A stretch of DNA of 64,000 bases from Agapanthus africanus (GCA_030015575.1 JASDDO010000019.1:517052986-517116985), one strand, 5' to 3'; positions 35,567 to 48,050 are shown, counted from the stretch's first letter. Notes: generated from the letters alone by a model not told the origin. Numbers and translations: made by a program.

Positions 35567-37775
35567 GGCTTTTATAGATGGTGTAGTACAAGAAAAGAAC
35601 CTAGGAAGATTAGACGTAAGGTATAGCCTAAAATTAAATGGTGGCGATTGAAAAAAGTAACCAAAAAGCTTTTATAGATCGTGTAGTACAAGAAGCGGAT
35701 TGGCAGTCGGAAGATGATCCAGACAAAACATGGAACAAAATGGCTAGTTGTATCAAGAAGGTAGCTAGAGATATACTTGGTGAGTCGAGAGGTGGTGCTC
35801 CACTATCTAAGGACATATCATGGTGGAATGAAGATGTAAAGGCTGCTATTAAAATTAAAAGGGATTCTTATAAAGTTTTGAAGAAAAGTAGAGATGTGGA
35901 GAGATTTGAGAAGTACAAAATGGCTAAAAGGAAAGTTAAGAAAGCTGTTCGGGAAGCTATCTAAGGTCTACAAGGAGGTGTACGAGAAATTAGACACTAA
36001 AGAGGCTGCAAGTGATATATACTGGATTGCTCGGATGCGGGAAAGGAAGACTAGAGATTTATGTGCGGTGAAGTGTGTCAAAAATGAAAATCAGAAGGTT
36101 TTAGTTCGAGATGAGGATATCAAGGAAAGATGGAGAGATTATTTTGACAAATTGTTCAATGAGAGCTTTACTAAGAATTTGGATGGACTTGTCATTCAAT
36201 CTCAAGATATAAACCGTGATTTCATGCGTAAAATAAGACTTCCTGAGGTTAAAGAAGCTTTGAACAGAATGGGTTTAAGAAAAGCGGTTGGTCCTGACGG
36301 GATTCCTATCGAGATTTGGAGATGCTTAGGAGAAATAGGCGTTAAATGGCTGACAGATCTGTTTAATAAGATTTGGCAGACAAAAAAGATGCCAAATGAA
36401 TGGAGAAAAAGTATCCTTGTACCTATCTACAAGAACAAGGGTGACATTCAAAATTGCTCAAACTACCGTGGAATAAAACTGATGTGTCACACCATAAAAC
36501 TTTGGGAGAGAGTGATTGAACACAGGCTAAGGAAGGATATTAAGATAACAGAGAACCAGTTTGGGTTCATGCCTAGACGATCGACGACAGAGGCTATTCA
36601 TTTGCTTCGTCAACTTATCGAGCGTTTTCGAGAGAGGAGAAGAGATTTGCATATGATATTTATTGATTTAGAAAAAGCGTACGACAAGGTACCTAGAGAG
36701 GTATTATGGGGGACAATGATGAAGAAGGGGGTTCCGTCAAATATATTGACATAATCAAGGATATGTACGATGGAGTAGTGGTAAATGTCAGAACTTGCGG
36801 CGGCTTAACGAGTGATTTTCCGATTACTATTGGTTTACATCAAGGATCTGCATTAAGTCCATTCCTGTTTACTATCGTGATGGATGAGCTTACTAGAACT
36901 ATCCAAGATGAGGTACCTTGGTGTATGCTATTCGCTGATGATATTATTCTAGTAAATGAGACGAAAGCAGGGGTTAATGCCAAATTGGAATTATGGAGGC
37001 AAACATTGGAATCTCGGGGATTCAGATTGAGCAGGTCCAAGAAAGCATATATGCACTGCAAATTCAGTAGCCAGAGAAGTCAAAACCATATTGGTATAAC
37101 ATTGGAAGGGCAAGAGATATCACCGAGCGACCAGTTTAGATATCTAGGTTCCATCATCCAAAAGAATGGGGAGATCGATAGTGATGTTAATCAAAAGATC
37201 CAAGCTGGTTGGTTGAAATGGAGGAGTGCAACAGGGATTTTGTGTGATCGTAACTTTCCGTTAAAATTGAAAGGGAAGTTTTATCAGAGCGCTATTCGGC
37301 CTGCCTTATTATATGGTACAGAATGCTGGGCTCCTAAGAAGCATCATACACAGAAGATGCACGTAGCGGAGATGCGCATGCTTCGTTAGATGTGCGGTAA
37401 CACTAGAAAAGATAAGGTGGGAAATGAGGATATTGGTGCGAAAGTTGGTGTAGCACTTGTGGAGGAGAAGATGCGGGAAAACTGGCTAAGATAGTTTGGT
37501 CATGTGCGACGCAGACCTATGAAAGCACCGGTTCGACGAATAGATACTCTCGATATGGGCAATGGCAAAAGGGCAAAAGGGAGACCGAAGAAAACATGGA
37601 TGGAGGTGATACGAAACGATATGGTTGCCAAAGGACTCAATGAAAGTATATTGTTCGATAGAAGTGAGTGGAGACAGAGGATTCATGTGCTGGACTCGGC
37701 ATAATTCTCACGTTGGTTCATGTAGCCTACCCCATATGTTTGGGATAAAAGGCTCAGTTGTTGTTGTTGTTGTTA
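35567..37775 (+). mobile_element. 5'-truncated RTE-type LINE
   Basis: A perfect 22-bp duplication (35545-35566 and 37776-37797, starting TATGAAACTTAG) flanks a 2.2 kb insert. The insert ends in a short (TTG)n tract (37757-37773), as plant RTE LINEs do, rather than in poly(A). The endonuclease domain is missing, so reverse transcription stopped early. The 5' edge carries a small rearranged copy of internal sequence. Confidence 0.9.
35600..37704 (+). pseudogene. LINE reverse transcriptase remnant
   Basis: Three frames cover one ancestral protein. The first (to 35964) is the linker before the polymerase. The second (35894-36754) has VGPDGIPIEIWR, YRGIKLM, NQFGFMPRRSTTEAIHLLRQ and FIDLEKAYDKVPRE. 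The third (from about 36750) has GLHQGSALSPFLF and the catalytic FADD at 36931-36942, then RYLGS and ALLYGTECWA. Frameshifts lie near 35950 and 36750. TAG codons at 37387 and 37492 replace what are usually tryptophans in this family (MLRWMCG and WFGHVRRRP contexts). The frame then runs to a stop at 37702-37704. It is dead because the endonuclease is absent and the frame is broken. Confidence 0.85.
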
Positions 37776-37983
37776 TATGAAACTTAGTTAACCAAAATTT
37801 ATTCTTTGCTCAAAAATTTAATTATGGTGCTGCTAAACATATAGCAAAATTGTTTGCTGAAAATTGAAAACAATAATAAAATAAAATAAATTCAAATATA
37901 ATTATTATAAAAAATACGTTTATATTACTTTCTTAATGAATGTTCTATGCTATTATATGTGTACAATTTTTTCTTGATAAATG

Positions 37984-38445
37984 TGTTAGCTATTGTGCCC
38001 TCAAGTCAATTATTGGATCGCAGGCACTCGATTGCGATGATTGAGAGAGGATCTATATGGATAGAACAGTCTTACTCGAGATGATAGTATGTTATCTAGT
38101 TTGTATTTATCATCATGTACATGTTTTAGGTGGTATTACAGATCACTATTACATGTTGATAGAGCCCATAGGATTTTTACTTGACTACCAGCAGTATGAT
38201 GGCCATCATATACGTGGAAGCTCGGTGGTCTATAAGCACATCCTTAAATGTCCCTAATCGTGAGAGTTTCGAGACTGAGCATCGATACTACAGAGTAGAC
38301 TAGTGTATACTGATCGAGACCCCGACGAAGGGCGGTGGCCGGTCTCACAAGCCATTGGTGTCTGTTTGTTCACTTAAGATATATACAGGTGCTCATTGGG
38401 TTATGAGTACACCGGACGGACTCGCCGGGAATATGCTGATGGGTT
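37984..38445 (+). repeat. Partial copia LTR, start portion
   Basis: Begins TGTTAGCTATTGTGCCCTCA and follows the first 450 or so bases of the copia 2 LTR at low identity. Shared blocks include TCATACTAG-like and GTACACCGGACGGACTCGCC. It ends abruptly near 38445. It is a related but distinct family. Confidence 0.6.
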
Positions 38446-38469
38446 CTCCTCGTGTCGCCGCTGGGTTTA

Positions 38470-38622
38470 GGGAGGCATCGATCATGCCGTTTTCAAAAAA
38501 TTGGTGCGCTAAAGAACCCTAACGCTAGAATCCAAATTAGAGAATTAGATGAATAAGCATATAAACATCTTTACATCTAAGTGAATAAAGAATACAATCT
38601 TTGTAGACTGGTCCTTCACTTC
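38470..38622 (-). repeat. Partial copia LTR, end portion, reverse orientation
   Basis: The reverse complement matches the last part of the copia 2 and copia 3 LTRs (GCATCGATCATGCC, and CAATCTTTGTAGACTGGTCC against CAACCTTTGTAGATCGGTCC). It stops where the second Tat-like LTR begins, so that element appears to have inserted into this LTR. Its relation to the plus-strand fragment beside it is unresolved. Confidence 0.55.
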
Positions 38623-39382
38623 TGACATGACCTTGATCACGCCAAGATGTTACCTTCCGTTGATCTGCTGATGGCGGCGATGGAAGGCTGATGTTTGATC
38701 TGGAGGCAGGCTCCTGAAGCGTGTGGATCTTAATGGGTTTGAGGCTGTTGGCGCCGAGCTACCTGCAAGGAAGTCCCGGGGTGGTTGTACCACCGAGGAC
38801 ACTCCGACGGTCAAGTTAGAGAGGGAATCCGAGCAGAGTAACGACTTAGTGGAGTAAAAATGGCTTACTTGAACCGTCTGAAGAAGGGGTTTATATAGCG
38901 GTGGCAGCAGGCAGAGCAGGCGCGGGAATCACGCCGGCCGTTACGCTCCCGACGTCACGCCTGCGTGATGAGCGGGATCTCCCATTAATAGCGAGACAGG
39001 CTCGTTAATGGGGCATCGTGATGGCGTGGAACGTGGGATGTAGCCGGCGGATATCTCGCGCATGGCGAGATTCGCAGGATGGCGGTTGCGTCTGTGAGCA
39101 GTGCCGTTGGTCGGTCGATGAGACCGAGGAAGATGACCTCGGCGGGAGAGCTCGTGGACGAGCGGGAGAGCCGAGGTATCTTGGTTCTGCGGTAGCCCGG
39201 AGATGAGCTGTGAGACCGAGGAGGCCAGTTGTGCAGGGGGCTCGGAAGTGAGCCAACTTTGGTCGGTAGGACGGGCATAGGAGTGGTCTGGTCGGCCACT
39301 ATAGGTCCTTCCTTTCATGCTCTGGGACACGTCATCTGCCACGTGTCATGATCCAGGAGATCATCAATATCGAGCATCATCA
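38623..39382 (-). repeat. 3' LTR of the second Tat-like element
   Basis: The minus strand starts TGATGATGCTCGATATTGAT and has ATGACACGTGGCAGATGACG, matching the Tat-like LTR at 30364. Conserved inner blocks include CCCGGGGTGGTTGTACCACC and a TATA box (CTATATAAACC) near 38890-38900. The left edge (38623, TGACATGACC) is placed by alignment and could be a few bases off. Confidence 0.75.
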
Positions 39383-39939
39383 TTAGCCCCCCACTCTCGT
39401 CCCGACCAGCTGACGGGTCAGGTCGAGAGTGGTCTGCCGGGTCACCCGAGGTGAGCTCCTTTCTGAAGATATCATCGGGCGTGTCCCCGGGTAACCTGTT
39501 GTATATTCTGTATGATGCCAGCAAATCAGGATGAGATCTTTGCATTAAAGAGGGTGCGCCGGATCGTGTGTACGTTTACTGAAGCGACAGTCCACGTGTC
39601 GGACGCTGGTTGGCTGACGCGACGGGCCGCAGACCTCTGGAGTCCGATGTGATACGGCCAATGAGCATGCGGCAGGTGGAGCGATCGTGGTCGTCGAGTG
39701 CGAAGAGTTGGTTTTGGCGGGAGTCGACTGTTGCCGTTGGATGAGGACGCCGGTGGCAATAAATAGAGGTAGGGTCCACACGAGGGCCCATTCCTCTTCA
39801 TAATCTCCTCATCTTTGGCCTTGTTAGCTCGGCGTTCTTTTCTTTAGGTCGGGATTCCTGCGTTTGCTTTTTCGAGGACTCCTCTTCATCAGGTTAGGTG
39901 TCTTCCTCTTCTTTCTTCTGCTTCTTCTCCTTCTGAGTT
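39383..39939 (+). promoter_or_regulatory. Promoter and 5' region of the antisense gene in the second Tat-like element
   Basis: Starts with the reverse complement of the polypurine tract (TTAGCCCCCCACTCTC). It contains GCAATAAATAGAGG at 39755-39768, the counterpart of the TATA-like site in the first element. After it comes a pyrimidine-rich stretch with CATCAG|GTTAGG (about 39886-39897), a possible splice donor. Exon 1 with the Transposase_28 domain is absent. Confidence 0.45.
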
Positions 39940-39944
39940 GAGTC

Positions 39945-42159
39945 TGTTAGTTGTATGTATGCCCTAGAGGCCAGTATTATACATATGATGTATATTATAT
40001 TGGATGCTTGGACATATATAGAGAGGACTTTCTTGCTCGATATGATAGTATGCTATCTGGTTGCTCTTTATCTTAACATGTATACTTGTCTCTTCATACT
40101 GTCTTATAGTTACATGTTGGTAAAACCCTTAGGATGTGTACTTGATTACCTGGACTATGATGCGGATCATACTAGTGGGGACATGGTAGTCCATAAGTAC
40201 ATCTTTCAAGGTCCCTAGTCGTGGGTGTATCGAGACGGGGCATCGATATACCAGAGTAGACTAACGTATACGCTTCTCGACCCATGACATGGGCGATGGA
40301 TGATCCCATATCCATTGGTGTTTGACATCAGAGATGGTATACGGGTGCTCAGTGGAGACTGGGTACACTGGACGGACTCGCCGAGAACTCCCAAATGGTA
40401 TTATACCTCACGTCAGATGGCAGTTCTCTGGTGACACTTGTGCAGGTTAGTCTGTAGACCCGAGATCGTCATAGAGTCTTGTGTGATTCCCACTGTGCTT
40501 TGATTTCCACCTTACCACGTCCATAAGGGCATGCAAAACGGTGGTTTTTGGGTACAGTCCCGAGTCACATGGAGGCAATGAGCGATAGGAGGGGTTTCGT
40601 CTCTCCCGGTATTGGGGGTTGATGTTGCGCTGTGCTCGATTGACCATAACAGGGAAGTCCCTGGCTAGGGCTGATTTAGAGATTTACTGGTAAGTGTTAC
40701 CAGTATTTTCTCGACCCGTTATGAGCCTCACATCGGCACGACTTATCGGTTATTGGGGTCTGACGTTTACCACCCCTAGACTTGATATGCGACATATCAG
40801 ACGAGGAGACCGGACTGTACGGGAAGTGTTACCGACAGGCTTTTACAGGAGTTGGAGCGGGCTTACTTGCTGATCTTCCGATCGCTCAATACCTGGGTAG
40901 CCGTTACGTCCAGCTAGTACCGCTGACGGCTTGTGGGTGCGTGATGTGATCATCATCTACTGCCGGCGTATTGATGAGTCTTTAGAGTCCTACATAGAGG
41001 TTTTACTGGCTCAGGCAAAACGAAATAGGGGCGCATATGTGATATGTGCGGGGCCGAGAATAATGCGTGTATGTGATACCGTATTCTATTCTCGCGACTT
41101 TCTGTATCGGTCGGTTATATATGATATAGCCGGGTTATCGAATCAAGTGTTGATTCGATAAGTCGATATATTGGATGTTAGTCGGTTATATGTGATATGA
41201 CCGGATTATTAAGTCAAGCGTTGATTTAATAATTTATTGTATAATTGTATATTTGATATACTAGTTTACATTAACTAACACATGTTCACTTAGGGTTTTT
41301 TCTCACATGTACACAACTTTACTATATATATGATATATATTAAAATGTGTTATCATTTTGTATCATGGTTGATGATACATCATCCATGGGTGTGTGAGAC
41401 TTACACTAAGCTAATTTTTAGTTTGGGTTTTAATATTTAAAGTAAATACAAAATCAAGTGGAGGATTAGAAAATGCATGAAGCTTGTGGAAGCTTGTGGA
41501 TGCATTGACTAATTTAACTTGAGTTTGTATTTTACTATGGATATTTATTAACCCAACCATAACAATTAGCCTAGGGTTAAGTCTCTACAAGAGTTAGTAT
41601 ATGATACTCACTCACCATGGTTAACTCACTTGATCATTATCCTTTTCTCTTTTCTTTTGTTCATCTTCTTCATTGTTCAAAAGAAAAGCTTGCTAGGGTT
41701 TGATCCAAAGTGAGAACTAAAGTGAGAAATAAAAGTCCAAAGAGAACCCACTTCCTATTTCTCCATCCTCTACTAGACTAGCACTTTAGTATAGGGTGTT
41801 TGCTTCACTAATTCTCAAATTAGTGAAGTAGTAGCTTGAGTCGGAATTCTCTCGACGTAGATCATCTTCGGCCTCGGAGACTTCAAACAAGGTCGCATCT
41901 TTCGCCTCGTGAAGCCATGCAAGAGCCCGAGAGAACCTTGATCGCAGCGAAGGGACTTCAACAAGGAGCAAATGAAGTGAAGGACCGATCTACAAAGGTT
42001 GTATTTCGTGTTCCCTTAGAAGTAAAGTTGTTTACTTACTATTAGTTTCGCCTAAACTCTAGTATACGATCTTGCTTAGGCTTGTTCGGCACATAAAAAT
42101 TTAATTTTGGCATGGTCGATGCCTTATAGAGCCTTGCTAGTGTGCCTAGTAACCCTACA
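39945..42159 (+). repeat. 5' LTR of copia element 2
   Basis: Begins TGTTAGTTGTATGTATGCCC. It shares block order with the copia 1 LTR (GCCCTAGAGGCC, CATCGATA, CTCTCCCGGTATTGGGGGTT) but is diverged, so it is a separate family. The short frames inside it are not genes. Confidence 0.95.
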
Positions 42160-42160
42160 G

Positions 42161-42172
42161 TGGTATCAGAGC
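42161..42172 (+). other. Primer binding site, initiator tRNA-Met type
   Basis: TGGTATCAGAGC, one base after the LTR, as in copia element 1. Confidence 0.9.
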
Positions 42173-44767
42173 CTAGCTAGAGCATTAGGCGATGTGTTAA
42201 CGAAGTTAAAACTCCGATCGAACCCGACAATGTCAAAGTTAACCCCCTCTCTGTACATTTTTTAAAATCTGTGTATTTTCAGAATTAAAAATAGCTAAAA
42301 AAATCAACAGGTAATTTTAAGGGTTACCATGAAAAACGAGCCCTCAAAGCCTCCACGTGGCCGCTGAACCGCGGCACTAAGCCACCATTTGCGGCGGTTC
42401 CGCGGCAGATAAGGAGTATTGGGGACGGTTCTTCATGCAGTAATTTCCAGTACCATTCCTGCATCTTTCTGGGTATTTTTATTGTGACTCATGTGTTGAG
42501 TATTTTTGGGGTTTATTTTGTAATCGTCGATTCGATCGGAGAATTTAATTTTGTTTTGTTATTCCGGATAATTTAGAAAGTATTAAAATGTTCGAACGGA
42601 TATCATTAACTCGATTTTTCCCGGCACGAAAAACATTCAAGTGTTGAATTTTTCTCGGGTTTAAATCTTTCGGAAATACGTGCATGTGACGCGATGGACC
42701 CTCTAGAAGACAACAAACCTTAACTCGATTATGTGACCGTCTTGAACTGCCTTTTGAACCTTAGGGTTTGAGGCAGTAAGGCGTGCCACATGTGAGGCGT
42801 TGGCTTGACCCTTCTACGGCTGGACCGTTGCTACTGTTACGTATTCTGGAATTTTTGAACTCCGCTCAAGTGTTGAGCTATTTAGGAAATTTTGGGTATT
42901 TGATTATCTGTTCAGAGAGTTTAATGCTGTCTATTTATCTGGAATGTGATACAATATGTGGAATTCACAAAGTTAGGCATAAAATGCGAAGTATGTGATA
43001 TTTCGGATTTACGATGTCTGAAGAGATTGTGGATTCCAAATGTTGTAGTTTTACACTTTCTTTTCTGTGACCGTAAGTGTAATATGTGATATCACCGGTT
43101 TCGTTACTATATGTCAACGACAATTGGGATACGCATATTTACTTACGTTGATGACATGTGATGTTATGTGTTGCTGGATATGTTATATTGGATCGTCGCG
43201 TTCTGAATAGCCGGGGGGTTTTATGTGAGATGAGAGTTTTTATTTTCATTCATGTAAAATAAAATGTATGTAATATTCTTTTATTGTGGCACTTCCGGGA
43301 TGAGATTGATGTCACCATTTGTATATTATTTACTTTTCCGCACCAGGATAGACCCAAGGAGGAGAGCACAAGTAACCGGGTTCTGGAGTCCAGTAGGAGA
43401 TCAACTCGAGGAGTCGAGTCCGGGTCTCCTAACTCTAGAATTGGTAGGATTGCTTGCCGCTCTCGTAGGGGTCTAGGGGTATGGGTTTGGCTATTCGTCG
43501 TGACCGTGGAATCCGTGTTTTATATAGGCTCAAAATAAAACACGGACGTCCTAGTATATCCAATGTTTCATATGTTTCTTCTGATGCGATATCTGTGATG
43601 TGATCATTTGATATGTTGTGATAGATACTATATATAGTATATATGATATATTATATAGACGTTACTTATGTTTTACACCCGCGCTAGCCCTGCCCCGCTC
43701 TGCCGTTAGTCACCTAACCTAACGGTGCACGAGGGGACATCGAGGCGAATGCGGATGGCATAAGTGTACGTCGTATTTATCTGTGATGTTTAGGTGACTT
43801 AAATGATGGGACTTCATTAATATGATTAATGAAAGAAAAGAAACCTAAAAGATGTTGTCGAATCAATTTTTTGAAAAAGGGTAGCTACAGTTTTTGCTTT
43901 GCACAGCGATGTATATGATATATCCTGCACCTTATTCCATAAGGAAAGAGCCGAGATCCCTTCACCGGGAGTGACCTCTTTAGCAAAACTAATAAAAGCC
44001 TCAAAATCACTCCATTTCAAAATTCACATGATTCTACAATAATATCAAGTTCATTACGCAATAGGTTTTCAGAAAAACCTGTCGTAGCCCTCCGTCATTT
44101 CAGATAAGTTGTATATACTATTCGTGCTGCATTTGTTGGCTTTCGTCAAGGTATAGTGTGCGGTAGCTATATGCTGCTTATCTGCTGCATATGATGCGAC
44201 TGGATTAGGGTAGTCGTACGGCTTTGTTGGCTTTCGTCAAGGGTCGTGCGGGTGGGTTTAATTCAGTCAAGAAATGTACGGGTTGAACTTGACTAGCGGG
44301 CTATGGTTTGTTGGCTTTCGTCAAGGTCATAGCACGTTAGGGGAAAAATCTTATCGGGAATTTCAAGTGTTGAAATTTGCAATGAGATTGCATACCTTCT
44401 ATGAGATAGTTGGATCCCGATACCCATTGCGAGTAATTGTTACTCCTGGGAGAGTTTTACACAGGACAATTAGCCGATCAAGTGGGTGTCTAGAAAGGTG
44501 TCAACGGGGTTACGCCTCTGGGAAAATGAGGTTTACTTTAATTAGGTCCGTGCGAAAGCACGGGGAACCTCCCTCAAAGTACCGACACTGGCCTGGCTGA
44601 AAAATTGGCGAAATTGTAGGGTGTAATTAATCCCGGCTAGTCTTTCCTTTTAGGGTTTGAAGGAAGATTTGATAAAAACAGTGGGAGCCATCCTGATTAG
44701 ATAAAATAATAACCAATCTGATCTTGCAAGAGCATACGCTAAAGTGTTTTCTTCTCTCTCTCTCCAG
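42173..44767 (+). other. Long untranslated leader of copia element 2
   Basis: About 2.6 kb without a convincing coding frame, collinear in blocks with the copia 1 leader. It ends in a pyrimidine tract and CAG (44765-44767), the counterpart of the splice-acceptor-like site at 8930-8932. It contains the hairpin at 42360-42406. It also contains a stretch (about 42694-42860) resembling the gag-like region at 59072-59230. Confidence 0.6.
42360..42406 (+). promoter_or_regulatory. GC-rich hairpin downstream of the primer site (copia 2)
   Basis: Arms 42360-42376 and 42390-42406 (GCCGCTGAACCGCGGCA and TGCGGCGGTTCCGCGGC) pair over 17 positions with two mismatches around a 13-base loop. It lies 199 bases after the primer site, nearly the same distance as in copia element 1, and is likewise preceded by CAAAG. 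Confidence 0.55.
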
Positions 44768-47700
44768 GTAGCGACCATATTATGCCTTAATCAAGATAAT
44801 AATATGGATGTATTGACCGAACCCGCATGTTATACTGTGCTGGGGAACATTGGTTCCGTTCTTTCTTATAAAAGTTATAAGACTGAACATGATATAGGGG
44901 AATACCAGGATTCCCATGCCACCCGAATGAAGAAAGTACATGTTGATGCATTTTCTTCGGGTGTGTTCGTTACAGAGAACTGTTTCTCCATTTGCTCTAC
45001 GTCCTGGGTATTAGATACCGGGTCAGGATCCCATATATGTAATCAGTTACATGGGCTTAGGAAAGGTAGAGAACTTGGAGAAGGTGATAAAGACATAAGA
45101 GTTGGAAATGGTGCAATTGTTGCAGCTAAAACCGTCGGGGAATATCACCTTGTGTTGCCAACTGGTAATACATTGATTCTGAACGAATGCTATTACATGC
45201 CGAACCTGATATGCAACATTATATCAGTTTCTTTGTTGAGTAAAGAGGGATATAATTTTGTATTACAGGATAATGTTATGAACATTTTCCTTAACCAAAA
45301 GTTGGTTGGATTAGGCACATTGTGCAATGGCATTTATGTTCTAAATCAATCAACAGTTCTGAGCATAACAAACACACACAAGAGGAAGAGTTCAGAAATG
45401 AACGAATCCTTCTTGTGGCATTGTAGACTCGGTCATATAAATGCGACACGGCTAGCTAAGTTGCATAAGGATGGATACTTGAAATCATTCGAATTTTCAT
45501 CTTATGACACTTGCCAGTCATGTCTCAAAGGCAAGATGACCAAAACTCCGTTTACGGGACACGGAGAAAGAGTTACCGAACTCTTGGGACTGATACATAG
45601 TGATGTATGTGGTCCCATGTCTACACATGCCAGGGATGGTTCTTCGTACTTTATTACATTCACTGACGATCTCTCAAGATACGGACATGTGTTCTTAATA
45701 AGACACAAGTCTGAAGCTTTTGAGAAATTTAGAGAATGTAAATAAGAAGTTGAGAACCAAATCGGGAAAAGTATTAAAATCCTTCGATCTGATCGAGGAG
45801 GTGAATACTTGAGCAATGAATTCCTGGACTTCCTAAAAGAGAATGGGATTCTCTCTCAGCTGACTCCTCCATATACACCATAGCACAACGGTGTATCGGA
45901 ATGGAGGAACCGCACCTTATTAGATATGGTGCGCTCTATAATGAGCACAACTGAGTTACCTATTTCCTTCTGGGGGTATGCACTAGAAACAGCTGCACAT
46001 CTATTGAATATGGCCCCCACCAAATCTATGCCTACCACTCCATATGAGATATGGAAAGGGAAGAGACCATGTCTTAACTATGTTAAGATATGGGGTTGTC
46101 CAGCCTATGTCAAACGACAAAATCCGGACAAACTCGAGGCACGGTCTGTTCTATGCAAATTTGTAGGATATCCTAAGAATTCACAAGGATATATCTTCTA
46201 CCACACTGAGGAACAAAGGGTGTTTGTTTCTCAGCATGCCACCTTTTTAGAAAAGGAATTTCTTGCAAAAGAGATTAGTGGTCATGAGGTAGAACTGGAA
46301 GAGGTTCCAGCTACAAAAGCTATAACAGATGATTTGGTGGAACCAGAGGATTCAGTAGTTCCCGATGAATCCCAGCCACTCCACCGATCTAGTAGGGTTC
46401 CTCACCCACCTGAGAGATACTACGGTTTTCTCATGGATGGTGGGAGCGAGGATTGCATCATGGAGGATGATGACCCAACTAGCTTCGAGCAGGCCATCAC
46501 GAGTGGAGACTCAGTGAAATGGCTGGATGCAATGCGGTCCGAGATGGAATCCATGTACACCAACAAAGTATGGACTTTGGAAGATGCTCCTGAAGGGGTA
46601 AAACCCATTGGGAGCAAGTGGATCTTCAAGAAAAAACTTGGTGTAGATGGGAAAGTGGAGACATTCAAAGCTAGACTTGTTGCAAAGGGTTTTCGTCAAA
46701 GACCAGGTGTGGACTATGACAAAACCTTTTCTCCAGTAGCTATGCTTAAATCCATCCGGATCATGCTTGCCATTGCTGCATATCATGACTACGAAATCTG
46801 GTAAATGGATGTTAATACCGCCTTTCTAAACGGTGATTTAGAAGAGTGCGTGTACATGACTCAGCCAGAGGGCTTCGTAGATAGTGGGAGCAGCAGGAAG
46901 GTGTGCAAGCTGCTTAAATCCATTTATGGATTAAAGCAAGTATCGCGGAGTTGGAACATCTGCTTTGACGTCGTTATCAAAGAGTTTGATTTCGTCAAAA
47001 ACGTAGATGAACCTTGTATCTACAAGAAGGTGGCAGAGAGTAAGGTTGTCTTCCTCGTATTGTACGTGGACGACATACTCTTGATAAGAAATGACATTCC
47101 TATGCTACAATCGGTCAAGCTCTTCTTATCACAAAGATTCTCAATGAAAGATCTTGGTGATGCCTCCTGCATATTGGGAATTATGATCTATAGAGATAGA
47201 TCTAAACGGATATTGGGATTGTCCCAATCCAGGTACATTGACACCATACTAAAGAGGTTTAGTATGGAAGAGTCCAAAAGTGGGTTTTTACCCACGATTT
47301 CAGGGCTCACTCTTTCCAAAGAGATGTCTCCCAAGACTGATTTGGAGAGAGCTCGCATGCAAGGGATACCCTATGCTTCGGCAGTAGGCTCTATCATGTA
47401 CGTGATGCTATGTACCAGACCTGATGTAACATACTCACTAAATGTAGTGAGCAGGTATCAAGCTGATCCTAGAGAGAGTCACTGGACAGCTGTGAAGAGC
47501 ATTCTCAAGTACTTGCGAAGGACTAAGGAGATGCTCTTGGTGTATGGTAATGGAGAACTCCAAGTGGAGTCCTTTACCGATTCAAGCTTCCAGAGTGATA
47601 AGGACGACTCTAAGTCGCAGTCGGGATTTGTCTTTATCTTTTACGGAGGGGCGGTTAGCTGGAAGAGTTCCAAGCAGGAAATCGTGGTAGACTCGACGAT

Positions 47701-48049
47701 GGAGGCTGAATACATTGCTGCCAACGATGCTGCCAAAGAGGCTGTCTGGATCAAGAAGTTCATTTCTGAACTTGGAGTGGTTCCATCTATTGAGCATCCA
47801 ATACCTTTGTATTGCGATAACAATAGAGCGGTGGCTTTGGCCAAGGAACCCAGGTCCCATCAGCGATCCAGGCATATTCTGAGACGGTATCACCTGATCC
47901 GGGAGATAGTTGATCGCCGGGAGATCGAGGTCAGGAGGGTTGATACGAAGAACAACACAGCGGATCCACTCACGAAGGCCATTCCCCAGATACAGTTTGA
48001 GAGACTCTTCGGGATGCTCGGTATGCGATACTACAGCAGCTGGCCCTAG
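44768..48049 (+). pseudogene. pol: Ty1/copia Pol remnant without gag (element 2)
   Basis: One frame holds protease (WVLDTGSGSHICN near 45005), the HCRLGHINATR region, integrase (TFTDDLSRYGH), reverse transcriptase (TAFLNGDLEECVY, YVDD at 47063-47074) and RNase H (YCDNNRAVALAKEPRSHQ) to a stop at 48047-48049. Only three breaks occur, all in frame: TAA at 45743, TAG at 45881 and TAA at 46802. There is no frameshift. The first 60 or so codons before GVFVTENC do not resemble gag, and no CX2CX4HX4C knuckle exists. Copia element 1 has about 850 bases of gag in this interval. Confidence 0.9.
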
Positions 48050-48050
48050 T

